NCBI GenBank assembly: GCA_049651845.1
Contig: JBASCW010000178.1
Span: 1-28,157 of the forward strand
Origin: RBG-16-66-20 sp049651845
GTDB lineage: Bacteria; Pseudomonadota; Gammaproteobacteria; Burkholderiales; SG8-39
Reading direction: 5' to 3'
Length of the DNA: 28,157 nucleotides
A program made the translations under genes and the position numbers. The first letter of the stretch is position 1, and each line of letters opens with the position of its first letter. The notes under the pieces were generated by a model that was given only the letters and a program-made list of their open reading frames with translations, ran no database searches and was not told the DNA's origin. This document shows positions 27,093 through 28,157 of this stretch, piece by piece.

Positions 27093-27392
27093 CTAGTGGT
27101 GGGCGCTCGCCGGCGAGGCGGGCAGCAGTTCGGCCACGCCGTAAAGGCGCGCGATGGTCGTCAGTCCCTGCGGCAGGTTGGCGAAGACCAGCTCGCGGCC
27201 GAGCCGCTTCGCCTCGCGCAGCCAGGCGAGCAGCAGCGCGAGCGCCGAGGAATCCAGCTCGCCCACGCCGCCGAGGTCTACGCTGCACACGCCCTCGGCG
27301 ATCGCCGCCTTGCCCTGCGCGAGGTCCGCGGCGACGCTGGCGAGCGTCAGCGCCCCGCTCACCAGCATGCGCGCGCCCTCGCGCCGGATCAT
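27093..27392 (-). CDS. mlaB: STAS-domain protein, MlaB-like
   Basis: A 99-residue single STAS domain. The core V-D-L-G-G-V-G-E-L-D-S-S-A-L-A-L-L-L is the anti-sigma-antagonist-like loop, with Ser48/Ser49 where MlaB has its conserved Ser/Thr. MlaB binds the MlaF ATPase and stabilises the MlaFEDB complex that moves phospholipids between membranes. The start overlaps the mlaC stop by four bases (ATGA), supporting the Mla assignment over an unrelated STAS protein. Confidence 0.9.
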   Translation of the reverse strand: MIRREGARMLVSGALTLASVAADLAQGKAAIAEGVCSVDLGGVGELDSSALALLLAWLREAKRLGRELVFANLPQGLTTIARLYGVAELLPASPASAHH

Positions 27393-28066
27393 TTCTTCGC
27401 TCCTTCGCTGCTGGCGGTGGCTGCGGGCTTCTCGAGCGTGCGGTTCTTGTTCTGCAGCGCCTTGATCAGCCCGTCGATGCCGTTGTCGCGCACCTGGGTG
27501 TCGAACTCGGTGCGGTAATTGGCTACCAGGCTGACGCCGGCGACGCGCACGTCCCAGACTTTCCAGCCGTTCGGCCGCTTCTCCATGTCGTAGTCGATGG
27601 TCACCAGCTGGGCGCCGGACTGCACCACGCGCACGTTCACGGTGACGTCGGTATCGGTCGGCTTGGCGCGCAGCGGGCGGAAATCGAACTTCTGGTTGCT
27701 GTAGGACGCGAGCGCGCTCGAATAGGTGCGCACCAGCAGCGTCTTGAACTCGTCGTTGAGCCGCGTCTTCTGGTCGGTGCTCGCCTTCGCCCAGTTGCGC
27801 CCGACCGCGCTCGCGGTCATGGCCTCGAAGTTGAAGTGCGGCAGCACCTTGGCCTCGATCAGGGCGATCACCTTCTTGCGCCCCGCGGCGCTGCCTTCCT
27901 GGATCTCCTTGTCCTTCTGCAGGATGTCGACCACTTCCAGCGTGACGTTCTTCACCAGCACGTCGGGCGGCATGACGTCGTTCGTCGGCTGCGCGCGCAC
28001 GCTCCCCGCCGCAACGATGGCGGTCGCCGCGGCAGCCGCCACGATTCTTGCGAACACGGGGGGCAT
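27389..28066 (-). CDS. mlaC: Periplasmic phospholipid-binding protein MlaC
   Basis: A 225-residue exported protein of the Ttg2/MlaC family. The Sec signal is residues 1-25 with cleavage after V-R-A. MlaC landmarks include the V-L-P-H-F-N-F-E-A-M-T segment, L-L-V-R-T-Y-S-S-A-L, and the W-K-V-W-D-V-R-V-A-G-V-S-L-V-A-N-Y-R strand pair. It shuttles phospholipids across the periplasm between MlaA in the outer membrane and MlaFEDB. A strong GGAGG site at 28072-28076 precedes the ATG and overlaps the end of the preceding gene. Confidence 0.95.
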   Translation of the reverse strand: MPPVFARIVAAAAATAIVAAGSVRAQPTNDVMPPDVLVKNVTLEVVDILQKDKEIQEGSAAGRKKVIALIEAKVLPHFNFEAMTASAVGRNWAKASTDQKTRLNDEFKTLLVRTYSSALASYSNQKFDFRPLRAKPTDTDVTVNVRVVQSGAQLVTIDYDMEKRPNGWKVWDVRVAGVSLVANYRTEFDTQVRDNGIDGLIKALQNKNRTLEKPAATASSEGAKK

Positions 28067-28067
28067 C

Positions 28068-28157
28068 CTAGCCTCCGATGGCCGCGGAGACTGCGGGGGC
28101 CGCGGGCGCGGCGGGCGCTTCCAGCATGCGCGCTGCCGCCTCGACCGCGGCCGGCGC
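28068..28157 (-). CDS. C-terminal end of an upstream gene, probably mlaA (partial)
   Basis: An open frame enters from the right edge and ends with TAG two bases before the mlaC ATG. The last 29 residues are Ala/Pro-rich (A-R-M-L-E-A-P-A-A-P-A-A-P) and end S-A-A-I-G-G. Low-complexity tails like this are common at the end of MlaA lipoproteins in this class, and mlaA is the expected neighbour of mlaC. Too little is visible to name it from its own sequence. Confidence 0.55.
   Translation of the reverse strand, partial: APAAVEAAARMLEAPAAPAAPAVSAAIGG

Overview
The window is a high-GC (about two-thirds G+C by eye), very tightly packed chromosomal segment that looks like a betaproteobacterium, probably Burkholderiales or a close relative. 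The gene order mla - yadGH-like ABC transporter - ibaG - murA - hisGDCBHAFIE - hinT - tatABC, then degQ/S-like protease - petABC - sspAB - tRNA-Thr, is as I remember it from that class. No transposase, integrase, phage gene, CRISPR array or rRNA was seen.

Layout. 1-2804 (+): end of a DUF58 gene and a TgpA-type transglutaminase membrane protein. 2902-2977 (-): tRNA-Thr(UGU). 3002-6770 (-): sspB, sspA, then petC, petB, petA (cytochrome bc1 complex); a hairpin terminator separates petC from sspA. 6913-15258 (+): a membrane-anchored HtrA-type protease, a PAS-AAA+-Fis sigma-54 activator, a five-gene branched-chain-amino-acid-type (HAAT family) ABC transporter and an alpha/beta hydrolase. 15264-28157 (-): a small basic protein, tatC, tatB, tatA, hinT, the complete histidine run hisE-I-F-A-H-B-C-D-G, murA, ibaG, an ABC-2 exporter pair, mlaB, mlaC and the last codons of a further gene (probably mlaA).

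How they work together. The minus-strand run from mla to tatC has almost no intergenic space: there are repeated 4-base ATGA overlaps, and the longest gap is about 70 bases. It may be one long transcript joining phospholipid trafficking, peptidoglycan precursor synthesis, histidine synthesis and Tat export. The Rieske protein encoded by petA carries a twin-arginine motif and is a likely client of the nearby Tat translocase.

The most interesting part is 8064-15258. The 148 bases between the activator gene and the transporter hold a complete sigma-54 control region. There are three tandem dyads of form TGTCC-N7-GGACA (10/10, 9/10 and 9/10 matches), then an IHF-like site in a local AT-rich patch, then a -24/-12 element with exact GG-N10-GC spacing, then a strong Shine-Dalgarno before the binding-protein gene. 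This suggests a self-contained regulon in which the adjacent activator switches on uptake of an unknown organic acid, amide or amino acid together with a dedicated hydrolase. The module sits between two blocks that I expect to be nearly adjacent in relatives.
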